Below, one piece after another: positions 26,114 to 33,674 of a stretch of 33,674 bases of DNA. The DNA is from Clostridia bacterium. GTDB lineage: Bacteria > Bacillota > Clostridia > Oscillospirales > UBA644. The notes below the pieces were generated by a model, which was not told the origin of the DNA, made no database searches, and was given only the letters and a program-made list of their open reading frames with translations. How positions within the stretch are numbered: position 1 is the stretch's first letter; every line of letters starts with the position of its first letter. Made by a program: the position numbers and the translations under genes. The DNA lies in NCBI GenBank assembly GCA_017623895.1, contig JAGAOB010000099.1, forward strand, positions 1 through 33,674, in the 5' to 3' direction.

Positions 26114-27201
26114 AAGGAATCGTATCAACGCTGATTACCGCTTTCGGAATTATGCTGGGAGGTATTACGATTATGGCAATTTCAGTTGGGCTCTTGGGTA
26201 CTACGCCGGAAGCCTTGACAGAAAGCGACGTGGGAGAACGGAAGACCGATTCCATCTCTCAGCCGTTTTCTTCCGTTTCGGTGGACGTATGGGACACCGA
26301 CGTGGAGATCGTTCCCTCCCAAGACGGAGGCGTTTCGGTCTCCCATTACGATACCGAAAAGGTCTCCTACTCGATATTGGTAACCGAGGGTGTGTTAGAG
26401 ATCCGTGGGGTGGATCTTCGGAAATGGTATGAGAGGATTCAATTTTTTTCTTTTAAGACCCCTACGCTGACGGTGGCGCTCCCCAAGGGGGAATACCAAA
26501 ACCTGACCGCCAAGGTGCGAAGCAATGCTTTGACGGTTTGTGAAGGGATCGTATTTGACCGTGCAACGGCAACGGTGACTTCGGGGACGATCCGCTATTG
26601 TGCCGACGTTAAGCAGACTCTGATTGCCAACGTCTCCTCGGGGAAGCTATCGGTCACTGGGATCTCCGTAAATGAGATTTCGGGGACGGTGACCAGCGGA
26701 CGGTTGGAGGTAGATAACGTGACCTGCGGACAGATGAACCTAAAGGCGACCAGCGGGGCTTGCGACGTGGAGAATATTACCTGCGATCGCTTGACCCTTG
26801 TGACGACCAGTGGGGGCTGCGACGTGGAAAATGTCACCTGCGATTATTTGACTCTGGAGGGAACCAGCGGCTCTGTCGAAGCGGAGCATATTGTGGCATC
26901 CGAGGCGTTTTCCTTGAAGCATACCAGCGGGACGGTGGCGTTGACCGACGTAATATCCCGCGGGAATCTGTTGGTAAAAAACACCAGCGGAAGCATAAGG
27001 CTGGACCGTTGTGACGGCGGCTATATTTCCATTCAGACCACCAGCGGCTCGGTTCGGGGAACGGTTTGCAGCGAAAAGGTATTTAACGCTACGAGCACCT
27101 CGGGCTCCGTGCGGGTTCCTTCCTCGGTTCCAAACGCGGATCTGTGCGAGATCAAAACCTCCAGCGGAAGCATTAAAATCAGTATTGCGGAGCAGGAATA
27201 A
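26110..27201 (+). CDS. DUF4097 beta-helix (putative adhesin-like) membrane protein
   Basis: 363 residues. An N-terminal membrane helix (about 8-30) precedes a DUF4097 right-handed beta-helix-like region with a TSG-x-x-x turn about every 19-20 residues: VTSGTI, VSSGKL, VTSGRL, ATSGAC, TTSGGC, GTSGSV, HTSGTV, NTSGSI, TTSGSV, SSGSIK. Two successive repeats are nearly identical (CDVENITCDRLTL and CDVENVTCDYLTL), which suggests recent duplication. ATG 26110 overlaps the upstream stop (ATGA) and has AAAGGAG 7 bases before it. DUF4097 proteins are the usual third member of PadR-DUF1700 operons; exact function is unknown. Confidence 0.87.
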   Translation: MKGIVSTLITAFGIMLGGITIMAISVGLLGTTPEALTESDVGERKTDSISQPFSSVSVDVWDTDVEIVPSQDGGVSVSHYDTEKVSYSILVTEGVLEIRGVDLRKWYERIQFFSFKTPTLTVALPKGEYQNLTAKVRSNALTVCEGIVFDRATATVTSGTIRYCADVKQTLIANVSSGKLSVTGISVNEISGTVTSGRLEVDNVTCGQMNLKATSGACDVENITCDRLTLVTTSGGCDVENVTCDYLTLEGTSGSVEAEHIVASEAFSLKHTSGTVALTDVISRGNLLVKNTSGSIRLDRCDGGYISIQTTSGSVRGTVCSEKVFNATSTSGSVRVPSSVPNADLCEIKTSSGSIKISIAEQE

Positions 27202-27262
27202 GACAAATCCATCAAGGGACACTTTCCTTACGGAGGGGGTCCCTTTGTACCGTATGGAATGT

Positions 27263-27293
27263 GCGGCGCAGCCTTTGGCTACGCCGCTTTTTT
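27263..27293 (+). terminator. Terminator of the PadR operon
   Basis: GCGGCG-C-AGCC / GGCT-A-CGCCGC (27263-27273, 27277-27287) with loop TTT, then T6. A second inverted repeat AAGGGAC / GTCCCTT (27214-27220, 27239-27245) lies just upstream in the same gap. Confidence 0.87.
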
Positions 27294-27294
27294 C

Positions 27295-27325
27295 GGCACA
27301 AACTTCTTCCTCTTTTCATAAGATG
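27295..27325 (+). promoter_or_regulatory. Sigma-K-like promoter of dpaAB
   Basis: GGCACA (27295-27300), a 16-bp spacer and CATAAGATG (27317-27325) fit the mother-cell sigma-K pattern (-35 with AC, -10 CATANNNTA) except the final A. The B. subtilis spoVF operon is sigma-K dependent, which matches the genes downstream. Confidence 0.6.
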
Positions 27326-27351
27326 GAACAGACCTTTTTCGGGAGGATGCT

Positions 27352-28155
27352 ATGAGGAAGATTTTGTTTGCAGGGGGAGACCGAAGGACTCTCTCGGCAG
27401 TTGAATATATGAAAAAGCAAGGATTTTCGATCGTAACTTATGCGCTCCCCCACCGCAGACCCATCGAGGATCGGAATTTTTCCGCTGTGGTGCTACCGTT
27501 TCCCTGTCTCAAGCAGGGGCGGTTGAATGCACCCTTGACCGAGACCCCGCCCACCTTGGAGGAATTTCTGTCCGAAACGGAGCTTGATCCGAGCATCACG
27601 GTAATCGGCGGACCGATCCCCGACAATCCCTTCTCCCACTACGTGGATTTGTCCCAACGGGAGGATCTGAAGCTTCGCAACGCCGTTCCCACGGCGGAGG
27701 GTGCGTTGGATCTGTTGATTCGTCACACCGACCGTACGGTATTCGGAATGGATTGCCTGATCGTGGGGTATGGGGCAGTAGGCAAGCGGTTGTCGACGGT
27801 GTTGTCTTCGATGGGGGCTTCGATTACCGTTGCCGCCCGAAAGGCGCAGGACCGTTTGGACGCAGGGCTTCGCGGGTGGAGGACAATGGACACCAAAGAA
27901 CTGTATTTGCAGGGATTTCAGGCAATATTCAACACCGTCCCGAAGGTCCTCTTGACCGAATCTGTCCTTCGGGAATCGGAGCCGTACGCCGTCTTCGTGG
28001 AGCTTGCTTCCCCTCCGGGAGGTTTGGACCGATCGTGTGCGCAAGCCCTTTCTCGTACCGTGATCGACGGTCCCGCCCTTCCGGGAAAGGTCGCCCCTGT
28101 TACGGCAGGGGAGGATTTGGCAAAAACCGTGATTCATATTCTGAAAACCCTTTAA
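27352..28155 (+). CDS. dpaA: Dipicolinate synthase subunit A
   Basis: A 267-residue Rossmann-fold subunit (SpoVFA) of the enzyme that oxidises dihydrodipicolinate to dipicolinic acid, the calcium chelator of the spore core. The N-terminal domain starts ILFAGGDRRTLSAVEYM; NAVPTAEGALDLLIRHT leads into the NAD(P)-binding CLIVGYGAVGKRLSTVLSSMG. The C-terminal ELASPPGGLD and PALPGKVAPVTAG are family text. AGGATGCT precedes ATG 27352. Expressed in the mother cell in known systems. It lies 21 bases before dpaB. Confidence 0.93.
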   Translation: MRKILFAGGDRRTLSAVEYMKKQGFSIVTYALPHRRPIEDRNFSAVVLPFPCLKQGRLNAPLTETPPTLEEFLSETELDPSITVIGGPIPDNPFSHYVDLSQREDLKLRNAVPTAEGALDLLIRHTDRTVFGMDCLIVGYGAVGKRLSTVLSSMGASITVAARKAQDRLDAGLRGWRTMDTKELYLQGFQAIFNTVPKVLLTESVLRESEPYAVFVELASPPGGLDRSCAQALSRTVIDGPALPGKVAPVTAGEDLAKTVIHILKTL

Positions 28156-28176
28156 CAGAAAGGAAGTGGCACGCCT

Positions 28177-28746
28177 TTGGAACGCAAAACCGTCGGCTTT
28201 GCCCTGTGCGGGTCGTTCTGCACGTTTCGCAGGATTTTACCCGTGATGAAGCAGCTGGCAGAGCACTATCAGCTGATTCCCATTATGTCGTTTCACGCCT
28301 ATAACACCGATACCCGCTTCGGAACCGCGGAAGAATTTCGCACCGCCGTGGAGGATATCTGCAAGCGCCCCATTATCCATACCATCGCCGCCGCCGAGCC
28401 CATCGGTCCGAAAAAATTATTGGATCTTTTGGTGATTGCTCCGTGTACGGGGAACACCTTGGGGAAATTGGCGGGAGGCATTTTTGACACCCCCGTTACC
28501 CTGGCGGCAAAGGCTCATCTGCGCAACGCTCGTCCCGTGTTGGTCGCTGTTTCTACCAACGACGGGTTGACGGGAAACGCCAAAAATATCGGAACGCTCC
28601 TGAACACCAAGGGATACTTCTTCGTTCCCTTCGGTCAGGACGATCCCGTCCAAAAGGAGGCGTCGCTGGTGGCGCATATGCAGACCATCCCCGACGCCGT
28701 CGCCGCCGCGCTGAACGGAAAACAGCTTCAGCCGATGCTTCGATAA
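28177..28746 (+). CDS. dpaB: Dipicolinate synthase subunit B
   Basis: A 189-residue flavoprotein-like subunit (SpoVFB; HFCD/flavin-decarboxylase fold). TVGFALCGSFCTFRRILP at the N-terminus, IAAAEPIGPKKLLDLLVIAPCTGNTLGKLA in the core, and RPVLVAVSTNDGLTGNAKNIG toward the end are typical. It pairs with DpaA to make dipicolinic acid. The start is TTG 28177 with AAAGGAAG 11 bases upstream; no better start is visible. It ends at a strong bidirectional terminator. Confidence 0.92.
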   Translation: MERKTVGFALCGSFCTFRRILPVMKQLAEHYQLIPIMSFHAYNTDTRFGTAEEFRTAVEDICKRPIIHTIAAAEPIGPKKLLDLLVIAPCTGNTLGKLAGGIFDTPVTLAAKAHLRNARPVLVAVSTNDGLTGNAKNIGTLLNTKGYFFVPFGQDDPVQKEASLVAHMQTIPDAVAAALNGKQLQPMLR

Positions 28747-28783
28747 AAAAAGAATCCCGACGGACCGTCGGGATTCTTTTTTT
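28745..28783. terminator. Bidirectional terminator dpaB / EF-G-like gene
   Basis: GAATCCCGAC / GTCGGGATTC with loop GGACC, flanked by A7 on the left and T7 on the right. The whole 39-base block is palindromic around 28764. Confidence 0.93.
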
Positions 28784-28790
28784 GTGTAAT

Positions 28791-30794
28791 TTATTCTGTA
28801 GCTTTTGCGGCGGCGATGACCTGCTCGGCAATATTTGCGGGAGCTTCCTGATACCGCAAAAATTCCAAGGTGAACACGCCCCGTCCGCGGGTTGCGGAGC
28901 GCAGGTCGATGGCGTAGGTCGCGGTTTCCGACATCGGGATTTCCGCGGTGACCTCGGTCCAGCCCTGGTCTGCGGCGGGGTTCATTCCCATAATCTGACC
29001 GCGGCGTTTATTGATATCGCCGATAATATCGCCCATCATTCCGTCGGGGATCTGAACCTTCAGCTCTCCGATGGGTTCCAAAATGCAGGGAGCTGCTTGG
29101 GGAAGTCCGTCGCGGAAGGCAATGCCAGCAGCGGTCTTGAACGCCATTTCCGAGGAGTCCACGTCGTGGTAGGAGCCGTCTACCAGGGTCGCCTTCAGAC
29201 CGACGACGGGATAGCCTGCCAAAACGCCCTTTGCGGTGGATTCCCGCAATCCCTTTTCCACGGCAGGGAAGAAGTTCTTGGGAACGGCGCCGCCGAAGAT
29301 GCTTTCTTCAAAGACCAATTCCTCGCTGGTGCAGGGCTCGAACTCGATCCACACGTCACCGTATTGACCGTGGCCGCCCGATTGCTTTTTATGCTTTCCT
29401 TGCACTTTAACCTTTTTGCGAATGGTTTCCCGATAGGCGATGCGGGGAGCCTTCAGCTCTACCTCGACGCCGTTGCGGGCTTTCAGACGGGAGCAAAGCA
29501 CCTCGATCTGGGCCTCTCCCATACCGCACAGAATCTGTTCCTTCGTTTCGGGGTCCATAGAATAGGTGAAGGTTTTATCTTCCTCCATCATTTTCTGAAG
29601 CCCTTGGGAGATCTTTTCCTCGTCGCCCTTCTTTTTGGCGGTGATTGCCATTTTCAGATTGGGCGTGGGATATTCAATGGGAGCGACTTCCAGCTTTACC
29701 CCCGACGTAAGTACGCTTTCGGTAGCGGCGGACAGCTTGGTTACAGCGCCGATGTCCCCTGCGGACAGCTCTTCCACCTCGGTTTGCTTTTTGCCCTTCA
29801 TTACGTAAATGTGACCGAATTTTTCTCCCAATCCCGTTTTGGAGTCGGTCAGGGTCATTCCCGACTTCAGCGTTCCGCAAAGAACCTTGAAATAGGAGAT
29901 CTTGCCGAAGGCATCGGCAACGGTCTTGAAGATATAAACGCCCGTGCCCGATTCGGAGGCGGGGGTGGGAGCGGGAAGAACATCCACCATTGCGTTAAGG
30001 ATGGATTCCAGCCCGTTCATCGTGAGATTCGAGCAGGACAGCACGGGCAAAAGTGCACGGCGGCGAATACCCACCGACAGTGCGGTCTGCACCTCTTCGT
30101 CGGTAAAGGGCTCTTCCTCAAAATATTTTTCCATCAGCTCTTCATTGGTTTCCGCCAACGCTTCGTTTAATTCGTCCTTCAGGCGCTTGACGGTGTCCTC
30201 CAATGCGGGAGGAATGGGATTGTCCTTCGCGTTCGTCCCCTCCACGGTGCGGTAGGTCATCTTCAAAAGGTCGATCATTCCCATAACCTTGCCGTTCCCG
30301 ATGACGGGGTAGGTCAAGGCGCACACCCGCATCCCGAACTGCTGACGCAGCGCGGTGTAAACCTTCATAAAGTCTCCGTTTTCCTCGTCGATCTTCGTGA
30401 CGATAAAGAGATTGGGAAGGTTCTTTTTCTGACAGTATTTATACGCCTTTTCGGTGCCTACGTGCAGGTTGTTTTTTGCGGAAACCACGATGGCGGCGGC
30501 ATCGGCGGCCTTCAATCCCTGCAGTACCTCCCCCTCGTAGTCGAAGTATCCGGGGGTGTCGATGACATTGATCTTCGTGCCCTTCCATTCCACGGGTGCC
30601 AAGGCGGCGGAAATTCCCGATCCGCGCTTGATTTCTTCGGGGTCAAAGTCGCAAACGGTAGTCCCGTCGGAAATCTTTCCCAGACGTTCGGTTCCCTTCG
30701 TATAATAAAGCATTGCCTCCGCAAGTGAGGTCTTTCCGTTTCCTCCGTGACCCAAAAGGCATATGTTGCGGATGTTTTCGGTTTTGTACTGCAT
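28791..30794 (-). CDS. EF-G-like translation GTPase (FusA2 type)
   Basis: 667 residues with the five-domain order of elongation factor G. The G motifs are not canonical: the P-loop is GHGGNGKTS (15-23) instead of AHxDAGKTT, G3 is DTPGYFDY (79-86) instead of DTPGHVDF, and G4 is TKID (133-136) instead of NKxD. Domain IV has the KHKKQSGGHGQYGDV loop and domain V ends near GRGVFTLEF. These marks identify the second EF-G-like paralogue common in Clostridia, whose role is unclear. The main fusA is usually in the str operon. ATG 30794 is chosen because the predicted transcription start lies near 30923, so a longer N-terminus cannot be made; AAAGGAG is 14 bases upstream. Confidence 0.87.
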   Translation of the reverse strand: MQYKTENIRNICLLGHGGNGKTSLAEAMLYYTKGTERLGKISDGTTVCDFDPEEIKRGSGISAALAPVEWKGTKINVIDTPGYFDYEGEVLQGLKAADAAAIVVSAKNNLHVGTEKAYKYCQKKNLPNLFIVTKIDEENGDFMKVYTALRQQFGMRVCALTYPVIGNGKVMGMIDLLKMTYRTVEGTNAKDNPIPPALEDTVKRLKDELNEALAETNEELMEKYFEEEPFTDEEVQTALSVGIRRRALLPVLSCSNLTMNGLESILNAMVDVLPAPTPASESGTGVYIFKTVADAFGKISYFKVLCGTLKSGMTLTDSKTGLGEKFGHIYVMKGKKQTEVEELSAGDIGAVTKLSAATESVLTSGVKLEVAPIEYPTPNLKMAITAKKKGDEEKISQGLQKMMEEDKTFTYSMDPETKEQILCGMGEAQIEVLCSRLKARNGVEVELKAPRIAYRETIRKKVKVQGKHKKQSGGHGQYGDVWIEFEPCTSEELVFEESIFGGAVPKNFFPAVEKGLRESTAKGVLAGYPVVGLKATLVDGSYHDVDSSEMAFKTAAGIAFRDGLPQAAPCILEPIGELKVQIPDGMMGDIIGDINKRRGQIMGMNPAADQGWTEVTAEIPMSETATYAIDLRSATRGRGVFTLEFLRYQEAPANIAEQVIAAAKATE

Positions 30795-30958
30795 AATCCT
30801 GTTTTTGTCTCCTTTCCGCCTTGACGGTCGCTTCGTGGCGTCCGACGGCGTTGCCGCAGAAGTGTTTCGTTTTCTGTCGGTTGGGCGTCTTTTTTGCTTG
30901 CAGTAAGTCAAAAAGAAGTCCATAATGATATTATACTATATTCCGTTAAAAATGTAAA
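30795..30958 (-). promoter_or_regulatory. Promoter and 130-base leader of the EF-G-like gene
   Basis: On the minus strand TTTACA (30958-30953), a 17-bp spacer and TATAAT (30935-30930). The leader to 30795 includes a GC-rich block (30810-30870) that can fold but matches no riboswitch I know. From 30959 to 31122 the sequence is AT-rich with AGATTTC-like short repeats and no supported gene. Confidence 0.8.
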
Positions 30959-31122
30959 TAGTATTTATGAAAAAGAAACAAGTTTCAGCGATTTTCATAA
31001 GAGATTTCCGTCTGCTTTGTATAGATTTCACAAAGGATTTCAGAAAAAAGTCACAAGAAAAATTTTTCAGCAAAACCCCGTCGATTTTTGGACAAAGTAA
31101 AAGAGAAGGAAGGGTGTTTTTG

Positions 31123-31326
31123 ATGAAGAAAAAAATTGTTTTGCGTGCATTTTTGGCGGAGCTTTCCGACGATTTGACGGTGTCTCGCTTCTATTCCCAG
31201 CTGTCCGAGGAGCAGAAGGACGGCGTGGTGGATTACGTCCGCCGTTCCTTTGACGCTCAAGAATCCGTTGCCCGAAGCGCCACGGCACTGCATCGGCTGA
31301 AGGAGGGGCGGATCGATTTTATTTGA
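31123..31326 (+). CDS. Small unknown protein
   Basis: 67 residues starting MKKKIVLRAFLAELSDDLTV and ending KEGRIDFI, mostly helical, with a charged FYSQLSEEQKDGVVDYVRRSF segment. AAGGAAG lies about 10 bases before ATG 31123, which I prefer over the in-frame ATG 30967 in AT-rich non-coding-like sequence. No domain is recognised. Codon use resembles neighbouring core genes, so it is probably real. A weak copy of its 3' end may follow at 31344. Confidence 0.6.
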   Translation: MKKKIVLRAFLAELSDDLTVSRFYSQLSEEQKDGVVDYVRRSFDAQESVARSATALHRLKEGRIDFI

Positions 31327-31381
31327 TCGGTCGACTTGGATTTGAAGGGCAGGCGGACACCGTTTTTTTCGTGCAAAATGC

Positions 31382-31412
31382 AAAAAAATCTCCTCCGATT
31401 TCTCGGAGGAGA
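31382..31412 (-). terminator. Terminator of the AraC gene
   Basis: A 10-bp stem TCTCCTCCGA / TCGGAGGAGA (31389-31398, 31403-31412) with loop TTTC. On the minus strand it is followed by T7 (31388-31382). Confidence 0.88.
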
Positions 31413-31423
31413 CGGGAATTTGA

Positions 31424-32245
31424 TTATTCCTTTTTCCCTTGCTTGCGATAGGCGAGGGGAGAAATTTGGTAGCGGGCCTTGAAATGCTTGCAGAAGGACG
31501 GTGAATCCCGAAATCTGCAGGAGTATGCGATCTGGGTGGTGGAGAGCTTGGTTTGGGTCAGCATTCCCGCCGCGTGGTCAAGGCGATAGCGAATCAGATA
31601 TTCTTGGGGAGCAACGCCCACGTTTTTCACGAACAGCTTGAACAGATAGGTTCGGTCCAATCCCACGTAACGGGCGATGTCCTCGATCTTGATGCGATAG
31701 GCATAGTTATGATGGATATAGTCCAGCGCTTTTTCCACGTATCCGCGGTCGCTGCGGACTTGGGCCTCGGTGTTGTGCTGAAGAAACGCCATTACGCTGT
31801 AGAAGAGTCCCAGAATATTGTATTTGTCGTTTTGATCGGTTTTGAAGCAATCCAAAAGCTTGGACAGCAGTCCCTCCAGACGGCCGTCTGGCTCTCCCTT
31901 GAAAATGCAGGCCTTTTCCGTAATTCCTACGTTGGACACGATTTGTGCCGCGTCGGTTCCGTCAAAGCCGATCCAGATGTATTCCCACGGATCATCGCGG
32001 TCGGCCTCGTAGTAGGTCACCTGATCGGGGAAGATCATAAAGCCCTGCCCCGCCGAAAGACGGTGTACGTTGTTTTTCGTGCGGAAAATTCCTTTTCCGC
32101 GGACCACGTAATGGAACAGGTATTGCGTGCGCATCATCGGACCGTAGGAATGGCTCGGCTCGCACTGCTCTCTTCCGCAAAAATAAACTGATACCGCGTG
32201 AGTCTGGGGGATTTTTGCGTGGGCGGAATATTCTACCTTCTTCAT
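31424..32245 (-). CDS. AraC family transcriptional regulator
   Basis: 273 residues: an N-terminal cupin-like sensor (about 1-150, with GKGIFRTKNNVHRLSAGQGFMIFPDQ and WEYIWIGFDG) and a C-terminal pair of helix-turn-helix motifs (about 170-270: RIKIEDIARYVGLDRTYLFKLFVKNVGVAPQEYL and STTQIAYSCRFRDSPSFCKHFKARYQISPLAYR). Regulators of this shape commonly sense sugars and control glycoside-hydrolase or uptake genes. No such gene is adjacent except the distant lacZ, so the target is unknown. ATG 32245 has AAAGG 7 or so bases upstream; a longer start at 32308 would overlap the lipoprotein gene. Confidence 0.9.
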   Translation of the reverse strand: MKKVEYSAHAKIPQTHAVSVYFCGREQCEPSHSYGPMMRTQYLFHYVVRGKGIFRTKNNVHRLSAGQGFMIFPDQVTYYEADRDDPWEYIWIGFDGTDAAQIVSNVGITEKACIFKGEPDGRLEGLLSKLLDCFKTDQNDKYNILGLFYSVMAFLQHNTEAQVRSDRGYVEKALDYIHHNYAYRIKIEDIARYVGLDRTYLFKLFVKNVGVAPQEYLIRYRLDHAAGMLTQTKLSTTQIAYSCRFRDSPSFCKHFKARYQISPLAYRKQGKKE

Positions 32246-32261
32246 ACTCGACCTTTCCTGT

Positions 32262-32678
32262 TTATTCTTCAAATACGCTTTGAAATACTTCGTTGTAGAG
32301 ATCCGCAAAGGGATCCTTGGACATCCAATAGATCAGAATCTTCCCCTGCTGCTTGCAGGTCCCTCCTACGCCCGTTTCTTCGTTGCGGCGATAGGCTTCG
32401 TCTGCTTGAGCTTCCGAGGAAAACAGCATAACCTCAGCCTCATACCACATATAATCGTCAACGGTGGCGGCATCGTCGGTGTTCAGACAGATGCGTACGC
32501 AAAAAAAGTCAAATCCGTCGTAGGAGGCGATTTCGGACACCTGATACCCCTCCACGCTTTCTCCCCGTTCCAGGAAGGCCTCCCGCAGTGCCTCAAACTG
32601 CCGTCGGTCGTTTTCTTGGCTGCATCCGACGCAGGAAAGCAAAAAAAGCAGAGTCAACAAAAAAGATATTTTTTTCAT
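32262..32678 (-). CDS. Small lipoprotein of unknown function
   Basis: A 138-residue lipoprotein: signal peptide KKISFLLTLLFLLSCVGC with Cys19 in the lipobox, then an Asp/Glu-rich domain of about 115 residues rich in aromatic positions (YDGFDFFC, DDYMWYEAEVMLF, ILIYWMSKDP). No family is recognised; the alternating pattern suggests a small alpha/beta fold. It is 16 bases before the AraC gene on the same strand, so the two probably share a transcript. Confidence 0.78.
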   Translation of the reverse strand: MKKISFLLTLLFLLSCVGCSQENDRRQFEALREAFLERGESVEGYQVSEIASYDGFDFFCVRICLNTDDAATVDDYMWYEAEVMLFSSEAQADEAYRRNEETGVGGTCKQQGKILIYWMSKDPFADLYNEVFQSVFEE

Positions 32679-32802
32679 ATTTCACTCTCAATATGTAAAC
32701 TTATTGATAATATTGTACCTCAGGATTTTGAAATTTCCGTGACGTTTTTCGTACAAACATCAAGAAATTTTCATCCTCTGTTCACAGAAAGAAGGAATGA
32801 TT

Positions 32803-33489
32803 ATGGACCGGCTAAAAATACGATCACTTTACGATGGTTCTCATACGCGAGTGTGGGAGCTTTTGGAACGATACGCCTACCCCTGGGAGATTCTTGATTC
32901 TCTGGACTCTTGGATTCGGGAAGCGGGACCGCGGTTGAATCGGCAAGAATTTGAGGAAATCGCTCCCCAGGTTTGGGTGGCAAGAGACGCCGTGGTTGCC
33001 GACAGCGCCGTTCTTCTCGGTCCTTGTATCGTGGATCACGGGGCACAGGTGCGACAAGGCGCCTTTTTGCGGGGGAGCGCCGTCATTGGACAGAACGCCG
33101 TGGTGGGGAATTCCACCGAGGTAAAAAACGCGTTGTTGTTCGATGGGGTTCAGATTCCGCATTTTAATTACGTGGGGGATTCGGTGTTGGGATATAAGGC
33201 TCATCATGGGGCGGGGGCAGTCTGCTCCAACGTGAAAAGCGACCGTTCAGAGGTCACCGTCCTTATCGACGGAGAGAAACTCTCCACACGACGCAAAAAG
33301 TTCGGTGCCGCCGTGGGGGACGGGGTAGAGGTAGGATGCAATAGCGTGTTATGTCCGGGGACGGTGCTCGGAAGGAACTCCACCGTTTATCCTTTGTCCC
33401 GCGTGCGAGGGTTCGTCGCCGAAAACTGCATTTTCAAGGATTCGGGCCACATCGTAGCGAAGCAAACCAAAGAAAGTGAGTGGGATTGA
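32803..33489 (+). CDS. Left-handed beta-helix (GlmU C-terminal-like) acyltransferase family protein
   Basis: 228 residues. A helical N-terminus (about 1-50) is followed by hexapeptide repeats of a left-handed beta-helix (about 55-215), with [40 protein letters not shown] as coils. It resembles the acetyltransferase half of GlmU but has no nucleotidyltransferase domain. It directly precedes glmM (two bases between), so a role in UDP-GlcNAc or related cell-wall precursor chemistry is likely; the exact reaction is unproven. ATG 32803 is preferred because AAGGA lies 6 bases upstream; ATG 32797 is immediately after it and too close. Confidence 0.8.
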   Translation: MDRLKIRSLYDGSHTRVWELLERYAYPWEILDSLDSWIREAGPRLNRQEFEEIAPQVWVARDAVVADSAVLLGPCIVDHGAQVRQGAFLRGSAVIGQNAVVGNSTEVKNALLFDGVQIPHFNYVGDSVLGYKAHHGAGAVCSNVKSDRSEVTVLIDGEKLSTRRKKFGAAVGDGVEVGCNSVLCPGTVLGRNSTVYPLSRVRGFVAENCIFKDSGHIVAKQTKESEWD

Positions 33490-33491
33490 TT

Positions 33492-33674
33492 ATGGGAAGA
33501 TTGTTCGGAACCGACGGAGCGCGGGGAATTGCAAATGAGGCACTGACCTGCGAATTGGCACTGTATCTCGGTCGCGCGGCGGCGATGGTGTTGACCGACG
33601 AGCTTCGGCCCCGTCCACGAGTCGTATTGGGGGCAGATACGCGGATGAGCTCCTCAATGCTTGCCTGTGCCGTC
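33492..33674 (+). CDS. glmM: Phosphoglucosamine mutase, N-terminal part (runs off the edge)
   Basis: ATG 33492 gives [19 protein letters not shown], the conserved N-terminus of GlmM, and continues to [14 protein letters not shown], just ahead of the catalytic serine loop region's family text. GlmM converts glucosamine-6-phosphate to glucosamine-1-phosphate for UDP-GlcNAc. Only about 61 residues are in the window. It is two bases after the beta-helix gene, in one operon. Confidence 0.9.
   Translation, partial: MGRLFGTDGARGIANEALTCELALYLGRAAAMVLTDELRPRPRVVLGADTRMSSSMLACAV

Overview
The window reads as one contig of a spore-forming member of the Clostridia (Bacillota), probably an uncultured gut-type lineage. 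Evidence for this is spoIIQ, spoIID, spoIIE and both dipicolinate synthase genes, perfect Gram-positive sigma-A promoters (TTGACA-N17-TATAAT), strong AAGGAGG ribosome sites, and moderately GC-rich genes separated by short gaps. No rRNA, tRNA, CRISPR array, transposase or phage gene was seen. I cannot fix the family from the sequence.

Layout. 1-880: a chimeric left edge (Der GTPase reading straight into the C-terminus of a copper ATPase with a CopZ-like tail), then a degenerate repeat tract and terminator. 881-3237: tcdA, then spoIIQ (perfect sigma-F promoter) converging on and overlapping spoIID. 3256-8565: citrate synthase, a large TPR/leucine-rich-repeat membrane protein and IMP dehydrogenase on one strand with no terminator between them. 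8578-14884: beta-galactosidase, a Crp/Fnr-type regulator and, divergent from it, a three-gene ABC importer whose promoter carries a palindrome at the class II activator position. 14998-20485: arginine operon argC-argJ-argB-argD-argF. 20341-21992: AT-rich island bounded by two inverted copies of a REP-like hairpin, holding an XRE repressor, a 24-bp operator-like palindrome and a frame-disrupted lipoprotein gene. 22007-24727: spoIIE with a Spo0A-type promoter, and a divergent unknown membrane protein. 24941-27201: PadR-DUF1700-DUF4097 module. 27263-28783: dpaA-dpaB with a sigma-K-like promoter. 28791-33674: an EF-G-like GTPase, a small protein, a lipoprotein/AraC pair, a left-handed beta-helix acyltransferase-like protein and the start of glmM.

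How the genes work together. The sporulation genes cover several stages: SpoIIE (Spo0A target, activates sigma-F), SpoIIQ and SpoIID (engulfment, forespore and mother cell), and DpaAB (dipicolinic acid, late mother cell). The predicted promoter types match those stages. The arg genes form a complete acetyl-cycle route from glutamate to citrulline apart from carbamoyl phosphate supply.

The least explained signal is a repeated pattern. Downstream of four different genes (the copper ATPase/copZ gene, gltA, the LRR gene and argD), the last codons plus the stop codon are followed by one to three diverged tandem copies of the same stretch. Periods are 48, 57, about 51-53 and 63 bp. I know of no described element that does this.
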